This document shows, one piece after another, positions 6,932 to 15,642 of a stretch of 34,355 bases of DNA. Both the position numbers and the translations under genes were made by a program. Origin of the DNA: Candidatus Parcubacteria bacterium (GTDB lineage: Bacteria > Patescibacteriota > Minisyncoccia > 2-02-FULL-40-12 > GWA2-44-9); NCBI GenBank assembly GCA_019662005.1, contig JAIFWG010000001.1:1-34355 (forward strand). The letters run 5' to 3'. The notes beneath the pieces were generated by a model. It worked only from the letters and a program-made list of their open reading frames with translations. It did no database searches and was not told where the DNA came from. Numbering within the stretch: position 1 is the stretch's first letter; every line of letters starts with the position of its first letter.

Positions 6932-8002
6932 ATGGCTACTCAAATTGCATGGGGAACGTTAGCGAAGGTGACAGGGGGTATCTCGGGTACCGCTCCTGAA
7001 ATCTTTGTGGGTTCTACCGATCAAACTGCCGCAGTCATTACGACTGCTGGCGCAATTGCAACACAATACGGTTATGGCATTTTCAAGGTTGGTGACATCC
7101 TCTGGATTAACTACGACCAAGACGGTACGCCTGGCCAGAATGTTTATACAGTAACCGCGACAAGTGGTGGCTCACTGGTAACGTACACCGAAGCATTAGG
7201 CGGTGCGTTATTGGCGGCTAATAACTTGGATGATGTGGACAGCGTATCGACTGCACGTACTAACCTTGGTTTAGGCATACTCGATAACGTTCGATTTGCA
7301 CGAATTGACGGTGGTGCTTCTGGTTCGGCTGGCTCATTCCGCTCATATCCATCTGCGGCAACATCTGGTTATCTGGCATTGCTTGGCGTGGCAAACGCTG
7401 GTGATTATGCTGTTACTATCAGTAACGCATCTCATGGACAGGCTACGGTTTATTCTATTCCTGATGTGGGCGCTGCCACAGGTCAAATCCTTGTTAAGAC
7501 TGCTGCGCTTGTTGATGGTAACTTCGTTGGCGCTTCCGGTACGGCTGGCAAGGTTGCAGATTCCGGCTATGGTGTGAATAACGTCTTGTTGTATGCGAGC
7601 GTTGCGGTTTCTGCGGCTGAGTTTAACGGGGCTTATGCTGCACCAAAACTTTTGATCGCGGCTCCTGGCGCGAACAAAATGATTATTGTTGACCGTATGG
7701 AAATGGTAATGACCTTCGTATCAGCCGCTTATGCGAATGGTGGCGTGGTCTTTGCCCAATACGATTCAACAGCTAACGGTGCTGGCGTCAAAGCGACAAA
7801 TACGGAAGCAGCAGCAGACTTTTTCGCTGTAGCAAGCGCGGTATTTGCATTCATTGGAACCTCTAACAGTACAGTGGGCGTACTTCCCTTCACCACCTGT
7901 GCCAACAAAGGCTTGTATCTCAGTAATGCGACGGGTGCATTCACGACTGGTGATAGCACTTGGATTGTTAAGATCCACTATCGCATTATTGCTACAGCTT
8001 AA
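6932..8002 (+). CDS. Head fibre / decoration-type virion protein
   Basis: 356 residues, rich in Ala, Gly, Thr and Val, with little charge. Residues ~100-117 contain the fibre-style NLDDVDSVSTARTNLGLG motif. The C-terminal ~115 residues (KMIIVDRMEMVMTF, then GGVVFAQYD, KGLYLSNATGAFTTGDST, WIVKIHYRII) look like a beta-sandwich found at the ends of phage head decoration and fibre proteins. It follows the coat gene by 17 bases with a strong AGGAGG site, so high-level expression is expected. It probably trimerises on the capsid surface; a host-binding role is possible but unproven. Confidence 0.65.
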   Translation: MATQIAWGTLAKVTGGISGTAPEIFVGSTDQTAAVITTAGAIATQYGYGIFKVGDILWINYDQDGTPGQNVYTVTATSGGSLVTYTEALGGALLAANNLDDVDSVSTARTNLGLGILDNVRFARIDGGASGSAGSFRSYPSAATSGYLALLGVANAGDYAVTISNASHGQATVYSIPDVGAATGQILVKTAALVDGNFVGASGTAGKVADSGYGVNNVLLYASVAVSAAEFNGAYAAPKLLIAAPGANKMIIVDRMEMVMTFVSAAYANGGVVFAQYDSTANGAGVKATNTEAAADFFAVASAVFAFIGTSNSTVGVLPFTTCANKGLYLSNATGAFTTGDSTWIVKIHYRIIATA

Positions 8003-8009
8003 TCTGAGC

Positions 8010-8036
8010 AGGGGCGTTTATGACGCCCCTATTTTA
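8010..8036 (+). terminator. Hairpin terminator between head and tail genes
   Basis: AGGGGCGT (8010-8017) pairs with ACGCCCCT (8023-8030) around a 5-base loop, followed by ATTTTA. The stem is strong and the U-run short, so it is likely a partial terminator that lowers tail transcripts relative to coat. The next gene's ribosome site (AAGGGG) starts just after. Confidence 0.6.
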
Positions 8037-8047
8037 AGGGGAAATTG

Positions 8048-8617
8048 ATGCCCTCAGAACTACAGCTCGTCAATCGTGTATTGTCAGAACTCGGCCGTTT
8101 GGCCGTTTCTGCTATTACGGATAGTGATGATGCGCAGTACGTTGCAGCGAAATTAAGTGAAGTTTATCCAGAATTATTACTAGATTATAATTGGAACTTT
8201 GCCGTTGTTTATCGTGCAGATAACACGCCTCTCTCAACAGATTTCTCACCTGATTATATTTATTCGTATCAATTGCCAGGCGATTTTGGGAAGTTCTTTA
8301 AGTGGGCAGCTACAGGCGCTCAATGGCCAATTTACGAATTTGCAGACGGGATGCTTTTAGCGCAGACGCGCCCCGTGCAGTATTACTACATATCAAATCA
8401 AGTCGCATACACTGTATTGCCTCCTTTGTTTTCTCGGGCACTTGTTCTTTATACCGCAGCAAAGTCAGCGCCAACGCTCACGAATAATCTTAAATTATCT
8501 GAGTATCTCGAGAAGGAGTACGAGAAGTCTCGGATTAAAGCAATACTTCAAAATGACATGGAGCGGTCAGTCACAACGACACCTTATAACGACTTTGACA
8601 GAATCACATACGTTTAG
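8048..8617 (+). CDS. Tail tubular protein A-like (T7 gp11 / P22 gp4-like adaptor)
   Basis: 189 residues from ATG 8048 (AAGGGG six bases earlier; a TTG one codon upstream is less likely). The start ELQLVNRVLSELGRLAVSAI, then AAKLSEVYPELLLDYNWNFA, is the classic tail tubular A pattern: helix pair followed by a W-F/N-W-x-F-A strand. The C terminus is helical (LSEYLEKEYEKSRIKAI). Twelve copies form the gatekeeper ring between portal and nozzle. The following gene encodes the nozzle, as expected. Confidence 0.85.
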   Translation: MPSELQLVNRVLSELGRLAVSAITDSDDAQYVAAKLSEVYPELLLDYNWNFAVVYRADNTPLSTDFSPDYIYSYQLPGDFGKFFKWAATGAQWPIYEFADGMLLAQTRPVQYYYISNQVAYTVLPPLFSRALVLYTAAKSAPTLTNNLKLSEYLEKEYEKSRIKAILQNDMERSVTTTPYNDFDRITYV

Positions 8618-8627
8618 AGGTTAGCCG

Positions 8628-10724
8628 ATGCCAGGGAAAATGATACGGCAAACCATGTTTTCGACGGGCGAAGTTGACCAGACGACGTGGAAGCGAACAG
8701 ACGTACAAGAATATATCTCCGCAGCACAAAGCCTTGAGAATTGCGAAGTAGGTACAACCGGCCTTGTAAGAAAACGCAAGGGTACGGAGATGATGCTTAA
8801 TGCAACGGCCTACGCTCAAGCAAATTCACGGATGTATGAATTCATCGACAAGAATGGTAATCACTATCTTTTAATGTCAGTTGACCAGCATATTCATGTT
8901 TTTGATGCGCCAACCGAAGGGGTGCAGGTTGTCACGGGTCGGGGCAATGATGTGGTGACCGGTCGTGGAACAAATGTCGTGGCACATGAGCAAGGACTTC
9001 CGTTTGTCCAGACACTTGATACACCATACCGAACTCCTAACCTGGATGAAGTAGATTACGCGCAGGATAATGACGCACTGATATTAAGTCATCCGTTGTA
9101 TGCGCCAGGACGGATATACATAAGCGATTACGCGACTAACCCGCCAACGTTTGCCTTTGAGTATCTGGATATTTACCCGTTGCCAGCGTATGACTTTGGC
9201 AATATCAACTACAGTGATTTTGATGTAACGCTGAGTGTAGCAGCGGCAGTCCTTACCTTTGCGTTCACAGGCGTTGGCGCTGATCCTGGCTTTAATAATG
9301 ACTGGATTGGTGGTTTGATCGTTGGTGGCGGCCTTAGCGAAACATCACCATTGGGTTATGCAATTATCACGGCGGTTTCATACGGTGCAGGCGGTGGTGG
9401 TACTGTGACGTTTACAGGGTTAGTCCAGCAGCCCTTTGAAACAGACCCGACTAAATATGCCCCGAAAGGTTCGCAATATTCGATTAAGCAGCCAGCATGG
9501 AGCGCAGCACTTGGCTACCCTGCAAAGGTTCTGTTCTACCAGAACAGATTATGGTTTGCGAATACCAAGGCGCTAAATAATACTGTTTTTGGATCAAAGA
9601 TTAATACGCCTATTAATTTTGACGTGGGCACAGGCCGTGACACTGACGCGATTATTTATTCCGTTGGTGTTAATAACAGTGGCGCGATTGTCTGGCTGAA
9701 CGGTGGCAAGCAGCTTGAAGTGTACTGTCAGAATATTGAGTGTGCATGCCCGCAAGATCAGAATTCTGCATTAACTCCCACAACGTTTGTGATCAAGCAG
9801 CAATCCTCCTATGGCGCGTCTATAGAATTAAAGCCGATTACTTATATTAACGATTCCTATTACTCAAACAAAACGGGTAAGGCTTTCATTAACTTCCATT
9901 ACAACGGTGTAGGCCTGACCTATGTTGCAAGTAACATTAGTGCGGCTTCAAGTCACCTTGTTAAAAATCCGAGTAACCGTGCATTATTACGAGGTTCTGA
10001 CCAGACACAGGACAATTTCGTTTACTTCCTTAATCCAGATGATGACACCATTACAGCTTTCCAGTTTGCGAGTGAATATAAACTTGCTGCCTTAACGCCT
10101 ATTGTGTTTCAGGATGATGTATCGCTTATTGATATTGTGACGATTGCAAACGAAGTTTATATTTTAAAGTATTACAATTTGACTGGAACATTTACGGTTG
10201 AGCGGTTTAATCCAGAAATTAAGATTGATAGTTCGCGTGAAGCTTCAATGGCTTCAAGCGGTTTAATCACCGGCCTTGATACGCTGGATGGCTACACGGT
10301 GCAGGTGGTTTATCAGAACCAAGACTTTGGCCAGTATCTTGTTGAAGATGGCGAGATTACTGTTGATAACCCAGAGGAGATTGCTGATACCGTTGCCGTC
10401 GGGTTACTGTACGACGTTGATATTCTGCCGATGTATCCATTCTATGATTCAGCAGCGGCACCATTCATGAAAAATATCAGCCGAATATATGTAGACTATT
10501 ACCAGTCGCTTAATTTTTACATTAATAATAAATTGGTACCTTATCAAAACTTTGCTGATATTCAAGCCGGCTTGCCGTTACAGCCGCAAACCGGAACCGC
10601 AATAATAGCCCCAGTGTCAGGATGGGCTAGATTTGATAACGACGCCTTAAGGATTACGCAATCGTCACCGTTTGATTTACAGATTTTAAGCATTGGCTAT
10701 CAAATTGATATGGCCGTGCTATAG
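8628..10724 (+). CDS. Tail tubular protein B-like nozzle (T7 gp12-like)
   Basis: 698 residues. The N terminus (TMFSTGEVDQTTWKRTDVQEYISAAQSLENC then GLVRKRKGTEM) is the standard opening of podovirus nozzle proteins: G-E-V/L-S/D, a R-x-D-x-x-Y patch and a G-x(2)-R-R/K-x-G-T turn. The middle has APGRIYISDYATNPP and KVLFYQNRLWFANTKALN, typical beta-propeller blades with an R-L-W/F-A step. Residues 101-120 carry two copies of V-V-T/x-G-R-G. Six copies should form the tail tip. Separated from the previous gene by 10 bases. Confidence 0.88.
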   Translation: MPGKMIRQTMFSTGEVDQTTWKRTDVQEYISAAQSLENCEVGTTGLVRKRKGTEMMLNATAYAQANSRMYEFIDKNGNHYLLMSVDQHIHVFDAPTEGVQVVTGRGNDVVTGRGTNVVAHEQGLPFVQTLDTPYRTPNLDEVDYAQDNDALILSHPLYAPGRIYISDYATNPPTFAFEYLDIYPLPAYDFGNINYSDFDVTLSVAAAVLTFAFTGVGADPGFNNDWIGGLIVGGGLSETSPLGYAIITAVSYGAGGGGTVTFTGLVQQPFETDPTKYAPKGSQYSIKQPAWSAALGYPAKVLFYQNRLWFANTKALNNTVFGSKINTPINFDVGTGRDTDAIIYSVGVNNSGAIVWLNGGKQLEVYCQNIECACPQDQNSALTPTTFVIKQQSSYGASIELKPITYINDSYYSNKTGKAFINFHYNGVGLTYVASNISAASSHLVKNPSNRALLRGSDQTQDNFVYFLNPDDDTITAFQFASEYKLAALTPIVFQDDVSLIDIVTIANEVYILKYYNLTGTFTVERFNPEIKIDSSREASMASSGLITGLDTLDGYTVQVVYQNQDFGQYLVEDGEITVDNPEEIADTVAVGLLYDVDILPMYPFYDSAAAPFMKNISRIYVDYYQSLNFYINNKLVPYQNFADIQAGLPLQPQTGTAIIAPVSGWARFDNDALRITQSSPFDLQILSIGYQIDMAVL

Positions 10725-10733
10725 GAGGATGTT

Positions 10734-11180
10734 ATGGGGATTGAAGTCGCAGCAGTTGTTTTGGCAGGGGTCGCAGCAGCGTCCAAAGCTGGCCAGATGG
10801 TTGCTGAAACTCAGGCAGCAAAACAAAAAGAAGATGCTCTTGATTTGCAGTCAAGACAGCAGACACTCGTATATCAGCAAAAGACACTATCAAATTATGA
10901 TGTGATGGAAAAAGTTTTGGACGCGCAGACTGCCGCCATGACTACCCGTGGTGTTGGTTTTGAATCACCGAGCTTTAACGCGATTCAACGGGCAACCTAT
11001 AACGTTGGTGCGAAAAAGCAGCGTAACCTTGATATTGAAGAAGATCTGGGGCAAGCAAATATTGACCTTGAAAAAGATAATGTGAAAAAAACACTTCATG
11101 CCCAATTATTTGGTGACGCTTCAAGCCTTGCAATATCAGCTTTAGCCTTCGGTCGTAACATGCCGACGCAAGGGGGTTAA
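10734..11180 (+). CDS. Internal virion protein, T7 gp14-like
   Basis: 148 residues with an Ala/Val-rich hydrophobic N terminus (IEVAAVVLAGVAAASKAGQMV) followed by long Gln/Lys/Glu helices (AKQKEDALDLQSRQQTLVYQ) and a short hydrophobic patch near the end (SSLAISALAFG). That is the make-up of the small ejected core protein that spans the outer membrane in T7 (gp14). Order after the nozzle and before two-three giant proteins supports this. AGGAGG directly precedes the ATG. Confidence 0.65.
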   Translation: MGIEVAAVVLAGVAAASKAGQMVAETQAAKQKEDALDLQSRQQTLVYQQKTLSNYDVMEKVLDAQTAAMTTRGVGFESPSFNAIQRATYNVGAKKQRNLDIEEDLGQANIDLEKDNVKKTLHAQLFGDASSLAISALAFGRNMPTQGG

Positions 11181-11182
11181 AA

Positions 11183-13267
11183 ATGGCTGATAAACTCCCG
11201 ACGTTTGAAGATACGCAACCCGTTTTAAACCAACAAAAGGTTTCGAGTGGCGCTGAGGGTTACGAATCTTTTGGTAAAGTCCTATCAAGTCTCGCCAGTG
11301 AATCAGCAGATCAAGCCATCAAGGTTGAGTCTGAGCAATCCCAGGCAATGTATATTCATTCTGTCTCAAACATCGAGCAGCTTAAAACCTCGTCTCAAAT
11401 GAGGATGCTCGAACATCCAGACCAGGCAGCGCGAATATCTGAAGATATGGAGACGGCTACTGATGCGGTCAAGCAAGCGGCCTTTGTTAATCCACGGGAT
11501 CGGGCGAAATTAGATTCTTATGTATCTTCTGCGAATGATGCGGTTGCATTGCAAGGAACAGAGACAAGTGTCAAGCAAACCCAATTGAATGCTGCCTTCA
11601 CTCACTATGCAAGTTGGCCTGGGCAGTTAAAAGCTTATCAAGATGCGCTGATTAGCGGGAATGAAAAGCAGATTAATGACCTGCAAGATGCCATGCTGGC
11701 CACGCTTAAGAACCTTGTACAGATTCGGGCACTAACCCCTGAGCAAGCCGGTAGTAGCATAAAATCCATGCAGGGTGTCGCTGACATTGCAGCAGACCAC
11801 CATACTATGTATGGGCAGGAGGATGTGAGCGCACAGGATTATCACACGCTTAAATCGTCCGTGCTGCCAACAAATTCAACAAACAATGTTAATTCACCCA
11901 TTAATGAAAATACTGGCTGGCTGGTTAACTACCATAGCCAGGACAGAAGTTTCCAAGGTGTTCTATCAGATATTTCAGGCCATAAATTACCGGATCCACA
12001 GGCTTTTGATTCACTCGAACCCGCACAAAGACAACACGCACTATTGATGTACCAAGGGGTGCGTCGCGCTGATGGCATGATTAATTCTGGCGCTTCAATG
12101 CCGGAGCTGGAAGCTGCCTACAAGGGTTTAACGCGCAAAGGCGACATATTAAGCTATGAAGAACAAGGTACTCGTAATTACTTAGGCGTCTACCTTGATA
12201 AGCTAAAAAATGGTCAGTATCTCGATGCCATTGGGGGAACACCTGCCGGTGGCGCAATGATGCAAAACTTTGTCTCGCGTGATGCTGCGCTCAGAAGCAA
12301 TGGTGCTTTGGATGATAACCAGAAAGCGCAGATGTTATTGCAGAACAAGAATCAATTTGTTTCTAATGCTATCTCTTATGGCTACGGACACCATATTGAT
12401 CCCAATGCTATCCAGCCAATTCCACCTAATGATGTGATTGCACTGCAACAGGGATTCAAACTTGGTAATGATCCATCCCAAGTATTGAATGTGATAGGTC
12501 AGTACAACGAACAGAACCGTCCATGGTTATCAAAAGCACTGGTAAAACCTATCCAGCAAGCGGTCGTTAATACGGTAATGTTAGGCGGTAATGATGTGAA
12601 ACCTAATGACAAACTTGATTACATTGCAGCAAACCAGGAAGGCGTAGAGTATTCCAAGGTCAATATTGAAGCTGAAAAGAATAACCTGTCAGATCCAAAG
12701 CTTTCTGGTCTGATTGTGGCTAATTCTGCATTCAAAAACGCTTTAGACGTGGTTAATTCACAATATGATCCTTTTAAATCGCAAATCATCCAGCAAAAAC
12801 TGGTTGAGAGCGCCTTGAACTATGTCAAATACCAGGCATCCAAAGCTAATGACCTTGGAATGACTAACAGGGATGAATACATAGACAAAGCTGCGAAGAT
12901 GATTGCCTCCGCTTATCCAAAAATTTCAGGAACAAACTACGTAGCAAACCCAAAACAATTGAATTTGACCTCACCCGAGATGGACGTATTAGCTGGTTAC
13001 GTTGTCCATAATGGGGAAAGTTACCTCAAAGAAGGGGTTAGAGAAGATGTATTTTTATCTGCAATAGACAGAAACAAGCTGAAGATGACGGTATCGCCTA
13101 CCAATGAAATCATGGCTATTGATGGAAACAATAAAGTTTATTGGCATGCTCCTTTTTCGCCTGATCTGCTAGCAAAAGCAAAACACTTTTACAAGCAGCA
13201 AGAAATTGAAGGCGAGAAATCTCAAAAAGAAATGCTTGAACGTAGTCGTTTCGGAGGACTGCGTTAA
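11183..13267 (+). CDS. Internal virion protein, T7 gp15-like position
   Basis: 694 residues, helix-rich, few Cys, with repeated Gln/Ala/Asn-rich segments (SESADQAIKVESEQSQAMY; ALVKPIQQAVVNTVMLGG). It lies where T7-like phages encode the second ejected core protein, which forms the periplasmic tube. I see no enzymatic motif. It starts two bases after the previous stop with AGGGGGT, and its TAA overlaps the next ATG, so these core genes are co-translated. Confidence 0.6.
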   Translation: MADKLPTFEDTQPVLNQQKVSSGAEGYESFGKVLSSLASESADQAIKVESEQSQAMYIHSVSNIEQLKTSSQMRMLEHPDQAARISEDMETATDAVKQAAFVNPRDRAKLDSYVSSANDAVALQGTETSVKQTQLNAAFTHYASWPGQLKAYQDALISGNEKQINDLQDAMLATLKNLVQIRALTPEQAGSSIKSMQGVADIAADHHTMYGQEDVSAQDYHTLKSSVLPTNSTNNVNSPINENTGWLVNYHSQDRSFQGVLSDISGHKLPDPQAFDSLEPAQRQHALLMYQGVRRADGMINSGASMPELEAAYKGLTRKGDILSYEEQGTRNYLGVYLDKLKNGQYLDAIGGTPAGGAMMQNFVSRDAALRSNGALDDNQKAQMLLQNKNQFVSNAISYGYGHHIDPNAIQPIPPNDVIALQQGFKLGNDPSQVLNVIGQYNEQNRPWLSKALVKPIQQAVVNTVMLGGNDVKPNDKLDYIAANQEGVEYSKVNIEAEKNNLSDPKLSGLIVANSAFKNALDVVNSQYDPFKSQIIQQKLVESALNYVKYQASKANDLGMTNRDEYIDKAAKMIASAYPKISGTNYVANPKQLNLTSPEMDVLAGYVVHNGESYLKEGVREDVFLSAIDRNKLKMTVSPTNEIMAIDGNNKVYWHAPFSPDLLAKAKHFYKQQEIEGEKSQKEMLERSRFGGLR

Positions 13268-15642
13268 TGTTCATGCGAGAAACGCACGACTCACCGAAGG
13301 AACAATATTACGCTGATTCGCTTTTAACGAAGCCTACTACTTCTCATTCTGCATTTAATAACTTCGCGGCTGGACTCGTCACTCCCAATGCAATGATGGG
13401 TGACGTTAACGATATGTTTTCCCAAAAAGCTGAGGGAAAACCGTTACGGGATTTTGTTAACAGTGTCGAGATCATGAATCAGGAGCCTGATATTGGGTGG
13501 GGTCAGGCGTCAGCTAATTATTTGTCTAATATGATCGGCTACGGTTTAAACCCACTCACTTGGGGATTTGGCGCAATAGGTGGAGGCGTGGCTGAGGCAG
13601 CAATTGGTGGCGCTGCAAAGGTGGCACCGGAAGCCGCACAGATTTTTATGCGACGGCCGCTGGGGGATATCCTTGGTGAGAAAGCTTCGAAATATCTTCC
13701 ACAGGTTGCAGATAAAGAGATGCCGCTCAGTTTGGCTATTCTTGGTGAGAAGTACACAAAGTCATTTGGAACATTAGCCGGTGCAGGTGTACCTGCCGCT
13801 GAATACGCCAATTACAATGCCGATACCAAGCATATTAATTGGGGCGGCGCTGCGCGCGATATGTCTGAGATGGGATTGTTTGGGCTTGCCATTGAATCTA
13901 TCCCATTCGCATGGGGCGTTTTGAAAAGCCGTATTAATAGGGGAATTGGCAAACCAATTGATGCACCAATTGAAGCGTCAGAATATCAGAAGGCGTTTGA
14001 TAACGGCATTATCACCAAAGACGAATTTGAATGGATTAATGACTACCACAACAACCCGCTTGAAGCCGATAAATTACAGCAACGGGCAACCAAGATTCTG
14101 GCAGATAATGGGCATCCAGTTAATACTGCAAATCACGAAGTACCTTTTCCTATTGTCGATAGCGGCACTGTAGACAGCCTAAAATCAGCGTTGCTTGATC
14201 AATCACTTGCTGATGTACCTGAAGAATCCAAAACTGCATTATCAGATTATTTAGTCCATAACAGTATTGATAATCTGCGAGAAAATCCACAGGCATTGGA
14301 TGGGGTTAGGGGATTTGTAGAGCATATTAATCAAAAATTAATACATCGTCCTGAGCAGAGTGTTAAAGCCGATAAGATAATGGAAAAATACATGCTCAAA
14401 GGTTTATCAAAAGATATGCCTATGTCGCAAGAAAACATGTACAAGGAGATTACAAAATTAATTAAGGGTCAACCTGATGATCTTGATTATGTGGAAAAAG
14501 CGGCCAGTAAATTGCCTGTTTCTGTTCCAGAAAACATCATAAACAGAATTTATCAAGATAGAAATATAGAATATAGGCAATCTGAAAATAAACAATTATT
14601 TAAAAAATACGAAAAAACTGGCAATCAAAAATATATTGATAGAATGAAAAATAATGAGGCTATGATTAAAAAGGTTAATGAAAACCTTAGAGCCATTCTC
14701 ACGCCAGCAGAAGAATTGTTACAAATAAAAGACGAAATATTCAAGACTAAACTGGGTATTAATGAGCCTGATTATTACCATATATCGCCTGAAACTTACG
14801 AGGAAGGTCAGGCATTAAAAAGTCTTTTTAGCAAAAAGGGCGTTGAATCACTAAAGGATTTTTTGGAAAAGTGGAGATATGATTTATTTGAGGGCGACCT
14901 CCCTCTTGTCAAGAGTGAAATTAAAGTCTTAAAAGAACATCCTAAGCTTGTTTTTTTATTTAAAAAAGGTGAATTAGATTCTGCAATTAATTGGTTGAGG
15001 AACAATAAAGGGCGTGTTAATACCGATATAAAGAAAAATAAACTTTTAGGAATATATGACGCTGCCAATGAACTAAAAACTTATGAACGTCTTGGCTATA
15101 AAGCAGTTCCTCACGAGATACCTGCAAAATATATAAAAGAAATTACAGGTGAGCTTTATCATAATGGACTTAAAGAAGGTTTTGATCGGGGTGAATCTTA
15201 TAATAGGCTGTTAGACTTATCGAATGTCTGGGAAAACGCAAAGACCCTGCTTGACCGAGTTCATCTTGAAGCCGAGTACGAACGACAAGCCGCGTACCGT
15301 GACCTTGCATCCTCAATACTCCAGATGGCCGATTCAGATGTTGGGCGTTTTGCCGATCGCAACAATGTCACGAATTACCTACGTGATCGTATTGATTCAA
15401 AAGTATGGAAAAAGGATTTTATTGAGGGCGCCATAGAGCGAGCAAGAGAAGCGAAGGAAGTACCTGCTAATGCTGATGAGATCGTGAGTGAAAATGAAAA
15501 TCAAGTAAGCCAATCTAATGCACCAGAATTATCAAAAGAATTCGACCAGGCGACAGAAAAATACAAAGAGTTCAAAGGGTCGGAAGGAATATTTAAAAAT
15601 CTAATACAGTGTGTTATTGGGAGTTTGAATGGCCAAGCCTAG
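13267..15642 (+). CDS. Large internal virion protein with an AT-rich inserted segment
   Basis: 791 residues. N-terminal ~220 residues are Gly/Ala-rich with amphipathic or membrane-like stretches (GFGAIGGGVAEAAIGGAAKV; EMGLFGLAIESIPFAWGVL). Residues ~395-650 are Lys/Asn/Glu-rich (KQLFKKYEKTGNQKYIDRMK) and encoded by markedly AT-rich DNA, then composition returns to normal for the helical C terminus (LEAEYERQAAYRDLASSIL). No lysozyme or transglycosylase motif (no E-S-x-x-n pattern) is evident. Likely ejected into the host with DNA. Overlaps the next gene by 14 bases. GGAGG lies 9 bases before the start. Confidence 0.6.
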   Translation: MFMRETHDSPKEQYYADSLLTKPTTSHSAFNNFAAGLVTPNAMMGDVNDMFSQKAEGKPLRDFVNSVEIMNQEPDIGWGQASANYLSNMIGYGLNPLTWGFGAIGGGVAEAAIGGAAKVAPEAAQIFMRRPLGDILGEKASKYLPQVADKEMPLSLAILGEKYTKSFGTLAGAGVPAAEYANYNADTKHINWGGAARDMSEMGLFGLAIESIPFAWGVLKSRINRGIGKPIDAPIEASEYQKAFDNGIITKDEFEWINDYHNNPLEADKLQQRATKILADNGHPVNTANHEVPFPIVDSGTVDSLKSALLDQSLADVPEESKTALSDYLVHNSIDNLRENPQALDGVRGFVEHINQKLIHRPEQSVKADKIMEKYMLKGLSKDMPMSQENMYKEITKLIKGQPDDLDYVEKAASKLPVSVPENIINRIYQDRNIEYRQSENKQLFKKYEKTGNQKYIDRMKNNEAMIKKVNENLRAILTPAEELLQIKDEIFKTKLGINEPDYYHISPETYEEGQALKSLFSKKGVESLKDFLEKWRYDLFEGDLPLVKSEIKVLKEHPKLVFLFKKGELDSAINWLRNNKGRVNTDIKKNKLLGIYDAANELKTYERLGYKAVPHEIPAKYIKEITGELYHNGLKEGFDRGESYNRLLDLSNVWENAKTLLDRVHLEAEYERQAAYRDLASSILQMADSDVGRFADRNNVTNYLRDRIDSKVWKKDFIEGAIERAREAKEVPANADEIVSENENQVSQSNAPELSKEFDQATEKYKEFKGSEGIFKNLIQCVIGSLNGQA

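Noticed and set aside
13267..15642. Transglycosylase/lysozyme domain in the large internal virion proteins
   Set aside because: No convincing E-S/T...GLMQ-like motif in any of the three large proteins.
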